Made by a program: the position numbers and the translations under genes. DNA of 64,000 nucleotides from Billgrantia bachuensis (GTDB taxonomy: Bacteria; Pseudomonadota; Gammaproteobacteria; Pseudomonadales; Halomonadaceae), in contig NZ_JAAQTO010000053.1 in the NCBI RefSeq assembly GCF_011742165.1, positions 1 to 64,000 on the forward strand, read 5' to 3'. This document shows, in pieces, positions 21,589 through 30,996 of the stretch (positions within the stretch are counted from its first letter, which is position 1; each line of letters begins with the position of its first letter). Below the pieces are notes generated by a model. The model saw only the letters and a list, made by a program, of their open reading frames with translations, was not told the origin of the DNA and made no database searches.

Positions 21589-24500
21589 TCAAAGGCTGAC
21601 CAACCTCGCCCGACTCGTGCCATTGCCCAACGGCTCCACCTGGATCTGCACCGGAATACGCTCGTGCATCTCCTGCACGTGAGAGATCACGCCGACGCGG
21701 CGGCCGAGTGCCTGCAGGCCGTCGAGCGCTTCCATGGCGAGTGCCAGCGACTGCGGGTCGAGGCTGCCGAAGCCTTCATCGATGAACAGCGACTCGATGG
21801 TGAGTTCGCCCGAGGCCATGGAGGCGAGCCCCAAGGCCAGCGCCAGCGAGACGAGGAAGGTTTCGCCGCCAGAGAGCGAGTGCACCGAGCGGCGCTCGTC
21901 GCCCATGTCGTGGTCCACCACCAGCAGGCCGAGTTCGCTGCCGCCGCGTATCAGCCGGTAGCGCCGGCTGAGGCCGGTGAGGTGGGCGTTGGCGTGCTCC
22001 AGTAGCTGGTCGAGATTGTAGGCCTGGGCGATGCGGCGAAAGACCTTGCCGTCGGCGGAGCCGATCAGCTCGCTGATGCGCCCCCAGCGCACATGCTCGG
22101 TGCGTGCCGCTTCCAGTTCGGCCTGGCCTTCCTGCTGGCGCGTGCGCCTGCGATCGTCGTCGCGCAGGGCGTGAACGGCCTCGTCGCGTGTCTGCTGGGC
22201 TTGCTCCAGCTTCGGCTCAAGGGCCTGCCGTTCGGCGACGAGCGCCTCTCGACGATTGGCGATTTCCGCTTCGACGGCTTCGCCCAGTAACGCCTCGTCG
22301 CTGTCGTCATTGGCCAGCGCCTGCCCGCGGCGGTGCTCGAGCAGGGCGTGGCGCCGCTCGGCGAGGCTCGCCTCGGTGCGCTGGCGGGCCTCGTCGGCAT
22401 TGGTCAGTTCGCGTTCCTCACGTTCGGCTTCCGCCTCGGGCTGCGCCAACAGCCGGGCCAGCGTGGCGTCGTCCAGCTGCGGGTGGGCCTGGCGCCAGTC
22501 GGCCAGTTCCCGCTCCAGCGAGGCGCCTTCCTGAATGAGCTGCTCGATGCGCTCGGCTTCGTGATTCGTCTGCTGGGTAAGCCGCGCCTGTTCGCCCTCG
22601 GCACCGTGGCAGCGCTCGATGGCCTGGTCGCGCTGCTGACGTGCCGACTCCTGACGCCCCTCCAACGCCTGCTGCCAGGCCTCAGCGGAGGCATGTTCGC
22701 CGAGCAGTGCCTGGAGAGTAGCGGCCAGTTCGCTGTGCTGCTGGCGCATGGGAGGTAGACGTTCGCTCTGTTTGCTCAATTCCTCTTCGAGCGCGGTCCG
22801 TCTGACCTCGAGCTGGGCGAGCCCGAGCTCGCCCTGGCGCAAGGCTTCCTCGAGCGGGGCCAGCTCGGCCTCGGCGTGGGCCAGTGCCTGGAGCGTGCGT
22901 TCACTCCGCTCGCGTTCGCCGTCGCTCTCGCGGCGCTGGTACGCCAGCCAGGCGTCGCGCTCGGCGGTATCGATGGCGCTGAGTTCGGCGTGCAATGGAT
23001 GCTCGGCCAGGCCCTGCTGCGCCAGGGCCTGGCGACTGTCGGCCTGCTGCAGCTCCTGGCGGCAGCGGGCCATCGCTGCGGTGACGGCGCGGTACTCGCC
23101 TTCGAGCTCGTCACGCTCCCGTTGGGCCTGTTCCCACGCCTGCCGGGCCTCGGCTAGCTGTTGTTGCTCCTCTGCCTGCTGGGCGGCCAACTGTGCAGCC
23201 TCGGGGGTGGCGGGCGGCTGGTGGCGGTAGGGATGGTCGATACCCCCGCACACCGGGCAAGGATTACCTTCCTGCAGCGCCTCGCGCAACTGCGCCACGC
23301 TTTCGCTGCGGGCGGCGCGGCTGCGTTCGATGAAGTCGCGCAATGTGGCGTAGTGACGTTCCCGCTCGTCGAGCCGCTCCCGCGCGGCCTTGCCTTGGGC
23401 GGCCAACTCGGCCCGACGCTTTTCATCCAGGGCCAGGCGTTCGCCAAGCTGACGCTGGGCCTGCTCGGCGCGCCAGGCCTCCTGCCATCGGTTTTCCAGC
23501 TCTCCCAGGGCGAGGCTGCGGCGGGCGGCCCGGTCGTGGGCCTGTTGGGCCGTCTGACGTGCGGCGTCGAGCTGCTCGTGGCCTCCCATCAACCTACGCA
23601 GCGTAGCCTGCCATTCGTCGCGCTGTCGTTTGTACTCGAGCTGCCTGGCTTCGGCTTGCCGGCGCTGCTCAGCCAATCGCTCGGTCTGTTGTCGGCAGTC
23701 GCGATGCTGCGTCTCGAGCTCGGCCAACTGCTGGCCCAGGGTGACGAGTGACTGGGTCTGTTCGCGGGCCTGGCGTAGGGCGGGTTCGGCCTGCTGGCGG
23801 GCCTGGGTGGCTGCGTCCAACTGCTGTGCGGCCCGGTCCCGCGCCTGCTCGGCGACCTGTTGGGCGGCTTTGGCCTGCTCGAGGGCTTTGAGCGTTTGCC
23901 GGTGGGCGTCCTCCAGCGCGGCGATTTCACCGGGCAATGCGGCCTGGCGCAGCAGGCGGTGGCGCTGAGGGGCCAACAGGCGTCGGCATTCGCGATCGAC
24001 TCTTGCGCCAGCAAGCGAGTGCCACTGCGCTTCGGCGTCACGCTGCTGCCGAAGCCCCTCGGCATAGGCCTGGCGCAGCCGGTGGTCGGTGGCGTGCCAC
24101 TGCTGGCGAGCCATCAGGCTTTGATTCTGCTGTTGCAGGGCGGCCAGTTCGCTCTCAGCGGCTTTGGCATCGCGCTCCAGCTCGGCGCGGGCTTCGGGCT
24201 CGGCGGGTAGGTCGTCGGCGAGCCGGGCCTGAAGCGCATCGGTGCGCTTTTTCGCCTCGCTGGCGCGGCGGTAGGCGGCCATGGAGATCAGCGAGTATTC
24301 GGCGGTTCCGGTCAGGCGCTCGAGCAGGTCGCTGCGTTCGTTGTCGTCGGCCTTGAGGAAGGCGGCGAACTCGCTCTGGGCCAGCAGCACGGCGCGGGTG
24401 AACTGGTCGAAGGTGAGCCCCAGGCGCTCCGGCAGCAGGCGGTCGAATTCGCGCTTCTGGGCAGTGAGCAGGCGCTCGTCGTCCAGGTCGGTGAGCGACT

Positions 24501-24891
24501 GCTCCACGGCTTGCAGGCGACCGCCAGCCTTCTCGCGAGCGCGGCGCACGGCCCAACGGGAACGGTAGCGGCGCCCGTCGCGGCCGAGGAAGTCGACCTC
24601 GGCATAGCCGCTGGCGGTGCCCCGTCGCAGCAGGGTACGCGGGTCGGCGGTGCTCACCGTTTCGCCCTCCACGTCGGGCAGCGGGGCGTCGCGGCCGGGG
24701 GCCTGGCGCAGTCGTGGCGTATTGCCGTAGAGCGCCAGGCACAGGGCATCGAGCAGTGTGCTCTTGCCGGCCCCGGTGGGGCCGGTGATGGCGAACAGGC
24801 CGGCATCGCTGAGCGGCGGTACCGTGAAGTCGAGCTCCAGCGGGCCGGGCAGGGAGGCGAGGTTGGCCAGGCGCAAGGCAAGGATCTTCAT
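21589..24891 (-). CDS. sbcC: Exonuclease subunit SbcC (Rad50-like ATPase)
   Basis: A 1100-residue SMC-like ATPase. The N-terminal lobe has Walker A GPTGAGKSTLLDALCLALYG near residue 40; then come two long coiled coils rich in Gln, Glu, Ala and Arg around the zinc hook CPVC (Cys545, Cys548); the C-terminal lobe has LSGGETFLVSLALALG (signature) and Walker B LFIDEGFGSLD (from 1035). With SbcD it forms the MR-type nuclease that cuts DNA hairpins and processes ends. Its ATG overlaps the sbcD stop (ATGA), so the two are translationally coupled. Normal length. Confidence 0.96.
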   Translation of the reverse strand: MKILALRLANLASLPGPLELDFTVPPLSDAGLFAITGPTGAGKSTLLDALCLALYGNTPRLRQAPGRDAPLPDVEGETVSTADPRTLLRRGTASGYAEVDFLGRDGRRYRSRWAVRRAREKAGGRLQAVEQSLTDLDDERLLTAQKREFDRLLPERLGLTFDQFTRAVLLAQSEFAAFLKADDNERSDLLERLTGTAEYSLISMAAYRRASEAKKRTDALQARLADDLPAEPEARAELERDAKAAESELAALQQQNQSLMARQQWHATDHRLRQAYAEGLRQQRDAEAQWHSLAGARVDRECRRLLAPQRHRLLRQAALPGEIAALEDAHRQTLKALEQAKAAQQVAEQARDRAAQQLDAATQARQQAEPALRQAREQTQSLVTLGQQLAELETQHRDCRQQTERLAEQRRQAEARQLEYKRQRDEWQATLRRLMGGHEQLDAARQTAQQAHDRAARRSLALGELENRWQEAWRAEQAQRQLGERLALDEKRRAELAAQGKAARERLDERERHYATLRDFIERSRAARSESVAQLREALQEGNPCPVCGGIDHPYRHQPPATPEAAQLAAQQAEEQQQLAEARQAWEQAQRERDELEGEYRAVTAAMARCRQELQQADSRQALAQQGLAEHPLHAELSAIDTAERDAWLAYQRRESDGERERSERTLQALAHAEAELAPLEEALRQGELGLAQLEVRRTALEEELSKQSERLPPMRQQHSELAATLQALLGEHASAEAWQQALEGRQESARQQRDQAIERCHGAEGEQARLTQQTNHEAERIEQLIQEGASLERELADWRQAHPQLDDATLARLLAQPEAEAEREERELTNADEARQRTEASLAERRHALLEHRRGQALANDDSDEALLGEAVEAEIANRREALVAERQALEPKLEQAQQTRDEAVHALRDDDRRRTRQQEGQAELEAARTEHVRWGRISELIGSADGKVFRRIAQAYNLDQLLEHANAHLTGLSRRYRLIRGGSELGLLVVDHDMGDERRSVHSLSGGETFLVSLALALGLASMASGELTIESLFIDEGFGSLDPQSLALAMEALDGLQALGRRVGVISHVQEMHERIPVQIQVEPLGNGTSRARLVSL

Positions 24892-26165
24892 GAGCGATTC
24901 TCCCCGATGGCTTCCTCGCCATCGGCGTCGAGCACGTCCTGCAGCAGCCGGCCGAAATCGGCCATCACCTCGGCGGCGGGGGCTTCGCCCCAGCGGGTTT
25001 CCCAGGTGCGTTCGAAGAGCTTTCTCGGGCCCAGCTGTTCCAGATCGACTCGCTCCGGTGCTTCTTCTCCTTCGAACTGGGGCAGGCGGCGCTCCAGGCG
25101 CAGCAGGCGCAGTGCCTTTCCCTCTAGCGCGGCTTCCACCTGAGCGCGCAGGTCGGGTACCGGGGCGGTGAGCGAGACGCGGACCTCGAGCCAGGGCCAG
25201 CGCTCGCGTGGCCGAGTCGGGTCGTCAGTAAGCGTTTCGAGCTCGGCGAGTACCTGATCCAGCGGGGCGGGGCCGATGCGATGCATGGCCACCGGGCGCG
25301 GCACGGGAATCGCTTCCGTGGCGGCGAGGGTTTCGCCTTCCAGCACCGCTTCCACGACCTGATGGGGGTAGGCCACTTCGCTGAAATCCAGCGGCAGCGG
25401 GCTGCCGCTGTAGCGAATGCGCGCCTCGCCGACCTGCTGGGCGCGGTGCAGGTGGCCCAGCGCTACATAGGCGATATCGGAGGGAAAGAGGCCAGCGGAG
25501 ATCGACTCCTCGCCGCCGATCACGATGGGGCGTTCGCTGGCCTCGGAAACGGCGGCGCCGTGCAGGTGGGCGTGGCTCATGGCCACCAGCGCCTGGCCTG
25601 GGCTGCGTCGCTTGCGTGCGGCCTCGATCAGCTGTTCGTGAACGCGGGAGATACCGGCGACATAGTCGTTGCGTGGCTCGCCTTCGTTGCCGTCGACGGC
25701 CAGGCTGTGACCGGTGACCTCGGCAGGCCGCAGAAAGGGCAGCGCCAGGCACCAGGCGCAGGTTTCGCCGGCGGCATCGGTGAGCGGTACCAGCAGGTGC
25801 TCGGCATCGAGCGTGCCATCGTCGAGCCAACTCACCCGGCCCAGGGCATGGGTGCGCAGGCGGCGCATCAGCGGGGCCGGTAGCTCGATGCGGTTGCCGC
25901 TGTCGTGATTGCCGGCGATCAGCACGATGTCCAGCATCGGCAGGCGCTCGTGGGCGGCGACGATGAAATCGTAGAGCAATTCCTGCGCGCGCAGCGAGGG
26001 GTTGACCACGTCGAAGACATCGCCGGCGACAAGCAACGCGTCGGCCTCCCGGGTAACAAGCGTGTCGAGCAGCCAGTCGAGGAAGGCGCGATGCTCGGCA
26101 TGGCGCTCCTGACCGTGGAAGGTCTGGCCCAGGTGCCAGTCGGCGGTGTGGATCAGCTTGAGCAC
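24888..26165 (-). CDS. sbcD: Exonuclease subunit SbcD (Mre11-like nuclease)
   Basis: A 425-residue calcineurin-like nuclease, partner of SbcC. Metal-binding motifs are in order: IHTADWHLG at the start, VAGDVFD, AGNHDSGNR, and later GHLHR. The start is the GTG at 26165, giving VLKLIHTADW as usual for the family, with GAGGG just upstream; an in-frame ATG 45 bases earlier would add a tail not found in homologues. First gene of the sbcDC operon, divergent from nfi. Confidence 0.95.
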   Translation of the reverse strand: MLKLIHTADWHLGQTFHGQERHAEHRAFLDWLLDTLVTREADALLVAGDVFDVVNPSLRAQELLYDFIVAAHERLPMLDIVLIAGNHDSGNRIELPAPLMRRLRTHALGRVSWLDDGTLDAEHLLVPLTDAAGETCAWCLALPFLRPAEVTGHSLAVDGNEGEPRNDYVAGISRVHEQLIEAARKRRSPGQALVAMSHAHLHGAAVSEASERPIVIGGEESISAGLFPSDIAYVALGHLHRAQQVGEARIRYSGSPLPLDFSEVAYPHQVVEAVLEGETLAATEAIPVPRPVAMHRIGPAPLDQVLAELETLTDDPTRPRERWPWLEVRVSLTAPVPDLRAQVEAALEGKALRLLRLERRLPQFEGEEAPERVDLEQLGPRKLFERTWETRWGEAPAAEVMADFGRLLQDVLDADGEEAIGENRS

Positions 26166-26298
26166 GGTATCCCTCGTCGTCGGTTCTGCGCCGATGATAC
26201 ACGAACACACCCCGGCTCCGTCGTTACCGGCTGGCCTTGGGAAGTGAACCGCGACCGCCTACACTGCCGAACAGTCAACGTTGTGCAAGGAAGCCAGA

Positions 26299-26994
26299 AT
26301 GATGCCACTGCATGAATGGACCCCCACTCCCGAGAAGGCTATCGCGCTGCAGCGCGAGCTGGCGCCACGAATCGAGCGCGAAGACCGGCTGGCGCCGGTA
26401 CGTCATATCGCAGGCGTCGATATCGGCTTCGAAGAGGAAGGGACCATCACCAGGGCTGCAGCGGTGGTGCTGGCCTGGCCCGGCGATCCACTTGTCGGGC
26501 TGGAGATCGTGGAGCATGTCGTGCACCGCGAGCCGACCCGCATGCCCTACATTCCCGGGTTGCTCTCCTTTCGTGAGATCCCCGCGGCGTTGGCGGCTTT
26601 CGGCAAGCTCACGGTGCGGCCCGATCTGGTAATGGTCGACGGCCAGGGCATCGCCCATCCGCGCCGGCTGGGTGTGGCCTCGCATCTGGGGCTGTGGCTC
26701 GACCTGCCGACCATCGGCGTGGCCAAGTCGCGACTGTGCGGCGCCCACGACGAGGTGCCCGAGGGGCGCGGCGAGTGGACACCGCTACGCCATCGCGGCG
26801 AGACGATCGGTGCGGTGCTGCGCACGCGGGTCGGCGTCAAGCCGGTATTCGTCTCGCTGGGTCATCGCATTTCGCTGGGCACATCGCTCGACTGGGTGGT
26901 GAAGTGCCTGGGTCGCACCAAGCTACCGGAACCGACCCGGCTGGCGGATCGGCTGGCTTCGCGTCGCGGCCCGATGCCGCGTCCGGCGGATTGA
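26299..26994 (+). CDS. nfi: Endonuclease V (deoxyinosine 3'-endonuclease)
   Basis: A 231-residue repair nuclease that nicks DNA next to deaminated bases, chiefly hypoxanthine. Signature segments are VRHIAGVDIGFE (metal-binding Asp), YIPGLLSFRE (with catalytic Glu), LVMVDGQGIAHPRRLG (Asp) and GVAKSRL. AAGGAAG lies six bases before the ATG at 26299; a TTG at 26281 is also in frame but unlikely. It is divergent from sbcDC, forming a small DNA-repair cluster. Confidence 0.94.
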   Translation: MMPLHEWTPTPEKAIALQRELAPRIEREDRLAPVRHIAGVDIGFEEEGTITRAAAVVLAWPGDPLVGLEIVEHVVHREPTRMPYIPGLLSFREIPAALAAFGKLTVRPDLVMVDGQGIAHPRRLGVASHLGLWLDLPTIGVAKSRLCGAHDEVPEGRGEWTPLRHRGETIGAVLRTRVGVKPVFVSLGHRISLGTSLDWVVKCLGRTKLPEPTRLADRLASRRGPMPRPAD

Positions 26995-27052
26995 GCCCCA
27001 GCCCCGACATGGCTCGGTTATACTGGCTGTTCACTATCTACCGAGCCTCACG

Positions 27053-27616
27053 ATGCCTGAATCCCTGACGCCCGCCTGCGTTGCCACCCGTGCCTGGGTC
27101 GAGCGCTTCGTCGTCGCGCATAACGTCTGCCCCTTCGCCCGTCGCGAGCTGGTGAATGACACCATCCGTTTCGTGGAAGTCGAGGCAGTTGCCTGGGAGT
27201 TTGCCCTCGAGGCGCTGATCGAGGAGTGCCGGCGACTCGACGCCACGCCCGGGATCGAGACGACCCTGATGGTGCTGCGTCCGGGCCTGGAGGATTTCGA
27301 CGATTATCTCGATTTTCTCGACGTGGCCGAGGCGCTGCTGGTCGAGCAGGGCTACGAGGGGATCTATCAGCTGGCCAGCTTTCATCCCGACTACGGCTTT
27401 GAAGGCGCCGCGACGGATGACCCCGCCAACTTCACCAACCGCTCGCCCTGGCCGATGCTGCACCTGTTGCGCGAGGCGGGGCTGGAACGGGCCTTGGCGC
27501 ACTATTCCAATCCCGAGGCGATCCCTGAGCGTAACGTCGAGGCGATGCGCCGGCTCGGTACCGAGCAGTTGGTCGATGAACTGGCGAGCCTGCGCGCTTC
27601 CCTCGACAAGCGTTAG
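27053..27616 (+). CDS. DUF1415 family protein
   Basis: A 187-residue soluble protein with the DUF1415 hallmarks: WVERFVVAHNVCPFARRE near the N-terminus, the YEGIYQLASFHPDYGFEG block and NRSPWPMLHLLRE. The Cys-Pro-Phe segment is strongly conserved in the family, but no function is established to my knowledge. It starts 58 bases after nfi, so may be cotranscribed. Its stop overlaps the stop of the convergent aldo/keto reductase by four bases, so there is no terminator between them. Confidence 0.85.
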   Translation: MPESLTPACVATRAWVERFVVAHNVCPFARRELVNDTIRFVEVEAVAWEFALEALIEECRRLDATPGIETTLMVLRPGLEDFDDYLDFLDVAEALLVEQGYEGIYQLASFHPDYGFEGAATDDPANFTNRSPWPMLHLLREAGLERALAHYSNPEAIPERNVEAMRRLGTEQLVDELASLRASLDKR

Positions 27617-28503
27617 ACGATGTCGAGCGGTACTTTCATGTTCGGTGCAGGAAACGCCTCGTCGAGCCGAGCCAAGGCGTCGTCGCCGAGCTCGACCCCC
27701 AGCGCAGCGGCATTCTGTTCGACGTGCTGTAGTCGCACCGCCTTGGGAATCGCGATGGTATCGCGACGGCCATTGACGGGGCGAATCGCCCAGGCCAGCA
27801 GCAACTGGGCGGGGGTGATGCCGAGCCCATCGGCTACCTCTCGCACCACTGGATGGCCGAACAGGTCCTGGCGCAGCTTGCCGGCCTGGGCCAGTGGGCA
27901 ATAGGCCATCAGCGGCATGCCGAGGCGCTGCATCAGGGGGCGCAGGGAGTGCTCGATGCCGCGTGAGCCAAGGTGGTAGAGCACCTGGTTCACGGCGCAG
28001 GCGTCGCCACCGGGCAGTGCCGCCAGTGTCTCGAGTTCGTCAACGTCGAAGTTGGATACCCCGAAGCGGCGGATCTTGCCCTGTTCCCTTAATCGTTCGA
28101 AGGCCTCCAGGGTCTCCTCGAGCGGAACGCTGCCCGGCCAATGGAGCAGGTAGAGGTCGAGATGGTCGGTGCCGAGCCGTTCCAGGCTGCGCTCGCAGGC
28201 GGCAATGGCGCTGTCGCGGCCGGCATTCCATGGATAGACCTTGGAAACGAGGAAGGCCTGGTCGCGGCGGTCGGCCAACGCTTCGCCGACCACTTCCTCG
28301 GCGCCGCCATCGGCATACATTTCGGCGGTATCGATCAGGGTCAGGCCCAGCTCCAGGCCGTGCTGCAGGGCACGTACCTCGTCGCGGCGGGGCGCTAGCC
28401 CTTCGCCCATGTACCAGGTGCCCTGGCCGATGGCCGGCAGTCCTTGTGTGGGTTCATGAGCGGTAGCGGGTAGTCGGACTTGGGGAGTCGATGAGTCGAC
28501 CAT
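27613..28503 (-). CDS. Aldo/keto reductase
   Basis: A 296-residue TIM-barrel NADPH-dependent oxidoreductase. The catalytic set is visible: Asp in IDTAEMY with its Tyr, Lys in LVSKVYPWN and His in LYLLHWPG, and the C-terminal cofactor segment IAIPKAV. It resembles the bacterial group that includes 2,5-diketo-D-gluconate and methylglyoxal reductases; the substrate is not decidable. Start at 28503 (MVDSS) has AAAAGG seven bases upstream, whereas 22 further in-frame codons upstream look non-coding. Divergent from the OsmC gene. Confidence 0.87.
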   Translation of the reverse strand: MVDSSTPQVRLPATAHEPTQGLPAIGQGTWYMGEGLAPRRDEVRALQHGLELGLTLIDTAEMYADGGAEEVVGEALADRRDQAFLVSKVYPWNAGRDSAIAACERSLERLGTDHLDLYLLHWPGSVPLEETLEAFERLREQGKIRRFGVSNFDVDELETLAALPGGDACAVNQVLYHLGSRGIEHSLRPLMQRLGMPLMAYCPLAQAGKLRQDLFGHPVVREVADGLGITPAQLLLAWAIRPVNGRRDTIAIPKAVRLQHVEQNAAALGVELGDDALARLDEAFPAPNMKVPLDIV

Positions 28504-28652
28504 GGGGGTGCCTTTTATGGAAAATGTTTTCAAAATTATTCGACAAAGGGATGGCGAAGACAAGTCCATGCGCTATGGTGAGGGGTGGCAGCGTTTGTCC
28601 ACGTTGCCTTCCAATCTTTGGCCAGTTCTCTTATCGCAAGGAGTCGACCCAC

Positions 28653-29084
28653 ATGAGCATCAAGAAAACCGGTAGCGCTGTCTGGGAGGGTAGCCTGAAA
28701 GAGGGCAAGGGTCAGGTTTCGACCGAGAGTGGCGCCCTGAAGGATCTGCCCTACAGCTTCGGCAAGCGCTTCGAGGGCGAGCCTGGCTCCAACCCGGAAG
28801 AGCTGATCGGTGCGGCGCACGCCAGCTGCTACTCCATGGCGCTGTCGATGATCATGGGCGAGGCGGGGATGACGCCCGAGCGTATCGCCACCGAGGCCGC
28901 CGTAACCCTCGAACAGGATGCCGGTGGCTTCAGCATCACCAGGATCCATCTCACCACCCGTGTGCGCAGCCCCGGCACCGATGCCACGGCCTTCCAGGGC
29001 GCCGCCGACAAGGCCAAGGAGGGGTGTCCGGTCTCCAAGCTGTTCAAGGCCGAGATCACGCTGGATGCCGCGCTGGAAAACTGA
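28653..29084 (+). CDS. osmC: OsmC-type peroxiredoxin
   Basis: A 143-residue OsmC subfamily protein that reduces organic hydroperoxides. The active-site pair is intact: Cys59 (GAAHASCYSMALS) and Cys125 (KEGCPVSKLF), and the Glu and Arg regions of the fold are recognisable (SNPEELIG). AAGGAG precedes the ATG. The 150-base space to the divergent aldo/keto reductase is AT-rich and should hold both promoters. In Escherichia coli osmC is induced by osmotic stress and stationary phase; nothing here shows that directly. Confidence 0.92.
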   Translation: MSIKKTGSAVWEGSLKEGKGQVSTESGALKDLPYSFGKRFEGEPGSNPEELIGAAHASCYSMALSMIMGEAGMTPERIATEAAVTLEQDAGGFSITRIHLTTRVRSPGTDATAFQGAADKAKEGCPVSKLFKAEITLDAALEN

Positions 29085-29104
29085 GCGACCGTTCGACTTG
29101 CCTG

Positions 29105-29126
29105 GCGGCCACCTTCGGGTGGCCGC
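29105..29126 (+). terminator. UUCG stem-loop after osmC
   Basis: GCGGCCACC-TTCG-GGTGGCCGC, a perfect 9-bp stem with an extra-stable UUCG tetraloop, 20 bases after the osmC stop. The T-tract is weak (GCTTCGTTCTGTC), so termination may be partial. Confidence 0.7.
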
Positions 29127-29177
29127 GCTTCGTTCTGTCTGAGAAAGACGGGGCAGTGCAGCAGTCTTCCAGCAAGC

Positions 29178-29852
29178 CTAGGCTGCGGTGCCGTGCCGCG
29201 CGGCTTCGACCAGGGCACGTATCAGGCGCTGCTGGGGAAGATTGAAGATCAGCCACTCCGGGTGCCACTGCACGCCGATCAGGAACTCGTGGTCGCGCGA
29301 TTCGATGCCCTGAACCAGGCCGTCGCGATCGCGGGCGACGATCTCGATACCATGCCCCGCCTCCTGCACGGCCTGGTGATGCAGGCTGTTGATGCGGCAC
29401 CAGCTCACCTTGAGGATACGGCGTAGTTGGGTGCCGTCCATGATGTCGACCGTCTTGCGCGGTAGTACGGTACGCCGACGCTTGAGCCCTTCATGGGTGG
29501 TATAGATGTCGGGGTCGAGCGTGCCGCCCAGGTGAACGTTGAGCATCTGGGCGCCGCGGCAGATCCCCAGTACGGGCTTGCCTTGGGGAATGAAGCGCTC
29601 CATCAGTTCGAGTTCGAGCTCGTCGCGCTGGGGGTCGAGGCGCACGTCGAGCTGCACCTCGCCGCCATAGAGGTGGGCCTGGATGTCGTCGCCGCCGCCG
29701 ATGATCAAGCCGTCGAGCGCCTCGGGTAGCGGACGGGAAGGGGAAAGGCGAAGCGGCCGGCCGCCGTGTCGCCACACGGCGAACCAATCGAACCACCAGG
29801 CGATACGGCTCTTGTAATCCGACGTGGTGATGCCGATGAGCGGGCGCGTCAT
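29178..29852 (-). CDS. Class I glutamine amidotransferase-like hydrolase (peptidase C26)
   Basis: A 224-residue protein of the gamma-glutamyl hydrolase/PuuD group. Catalytic triad: Cys98 in LGICRGAQMLN, His197 and Glu199 in VQWHPEW. IIGGGDDI near residue 50 is the family oxyanion region. It may cleave gamma-glutamyl amides or supply ammonia. Its ATG at 29852 overlaps the stop of the amidoligase (ATGA), so both proteins are made together. The pairing of an amidoligase with such a hydrolase has been noted in comparative genomics (Iyer and co-workers), where a peptide-amide tailoring role was proposed but not proven. Confidence 0.87.
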   Translation of the reverse strand: MTRPLIGITTSDYKSRIAWWFDWFAVWRHGGRPLRLSPSRPLPEALDGLIIGGGDDIQAHLYGGEVQLDVRLDPQRDELELELMERFIPQGKPVLGICRGAQMLNVHLGGTLDPDIYTTHEGLKRRRTVLPRKTVDIMDGTQLRRILKVSWCRINSLHHQAVQEAGHGIEIVARDRDGLVQGIESRDHEFLIGVQWHPEWLIFNLPQQRLIRALVEAARHGTAA

Positions 29853-30868
29853 GAGGTAGAGCGGACCTCCTTGATCCAGTTCCGCAACCTGCCGACCATG
29901 CGTGTCACGAGCGGCTGCGTGTGCAGGTTGACGTAACGGCCGGCACGTCCGTTGAGCTCCTTGCGGTCGGCTGCGAGGCGCTCCACCGCCACCCAGCGGT
30001 TCCACTCCACCACGGCGCCCCAGCCGCGCTGAGATAGCTGGGCGTTGGGCAAGCGATAGTGGAACGTCGGCCGGGGCTTGACCAAGTTGTTGCGGAACAA
30101 CTCGTCCGGGTAGTCCGGGCAGAGGTGAGCAAACAGCGGGTAGAGGTCCAGCTCGCGGTTGCGCGTGGGGTTGAAGTTGATGTAGTCGGCGATCAGTGTA
30201 TTCAGGTCCGGGGCGTAGTTCGGATCGAGCACCTTGAGTGCATAGTGCTTGGGAAAAGGGTTGGCGTGGGGCAGTACCTCACGCGTGATGTCGATATCGA
30301 TCTCCTTGCGTAGCCAGGCTGCCAGGAGCAGGAAGGCGCGGAAGTGGCGCAGGATGGACTCGGGGGCCAGGTCGGCCACCTCGGGATTGAGGTGCAGGCC
30401 GAAGCCATACAACAGGCTGGCATCGGTGCCCTTGGCACCGTGAGCATGAAGGGCAGCGAACAGGGCGTCGAGCTCGTTCAGCTCGTTCCACGGCACCGGC
30501 GGGCAGACGATCTCGGTCGGTACCAGGCCCGTGACGACATCGCCGATCAGCTCGCGGGTCTTGTTGTGGAAATCCAGGCGCATCTGGTGGCGCTGACGTT
30601 CCCATTCCGTATCGTGCCGCGGCAATGCCTGCAACAACCTGGCATCGGGATGGGCATATTGGGTATCGAGTTCGATGACGAAATCGCCCCAGCGCGTGGC
30701 TTCGACTCGCAGTCGATGGGGGCTGACCAGCTTCAGTTCGCCACCGAACAGGTTGCGTACCAGCTCGCCAGTCTGTTGGGGAGGGAGACCGGCGAACTCG
30801 ATCTCGACGCCAACCCGTCGGGTCCTACCCTGGACATTCAGAGGCTCGGGTGGTGATTGCGGCAGCAT
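29849..30868 (-). CDS. Amidoligase-family protein (glutamine synthetase-like fold)
   Basis: A 339-residue protein of the putative amidoligase family. The N-terminal VGVEIEFAGL strand with paired Glu residues is the expected metal/ATP site; EIVCPPVPW, GFGLHLNPEV and NFNPTRNRELDLYPL are further conserved blocks. Amidoligases of this fold join a carboxylate to an amine with ATP. The substrate is unknown. The ATG at 30868 has AGGA upstream; an in-frame start 105 bases earlier would add a low-quality extension. It is coupled to the hydrolase and divergent from an MscS channel gene. Confidence 0.8.
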   Translation of the reverse strand: MLPQSPPEPLNVQGRTRRVGVEIEFAGLPPQQTGELVRNLFGGELKLVSPHRLRVEATRWGDFVIELDTQYAHPDARLLQALPRHDTEWERQRHQMRLDFHNKTRELIGDVVTGLVPTEIVCPPVPWNELNELDALFAALHAHGAKGTDASLLYGFGLHLNPEVADLAPESILRHFRAFLLLAAWLRKEIDIDITREVLPHANPFPKHYALKVLDPNYAPDLNTLIADYINFNPTRNRELDLYPLFAHLCPDYPDELFRNNLVKPRPTFHYRLPNAQLSQRGWGAVVEWNRWVAVERLAADRKELNGRAGRYVNLHTQPLVTRMVGRLRNWIKEVRSTS

Positions 30869-30996
30869 GAAGGCATCCTGTGCGACTCGAGAGTCTGACG
30901 CCAGCCTAGCACAGTGCGGCGACAAGTCGGCAGGGAGCGCTCCTGACCAACTGCTGTCCCAGCCACATGGCAAACGAAACGAGGGAGTGTCGATCG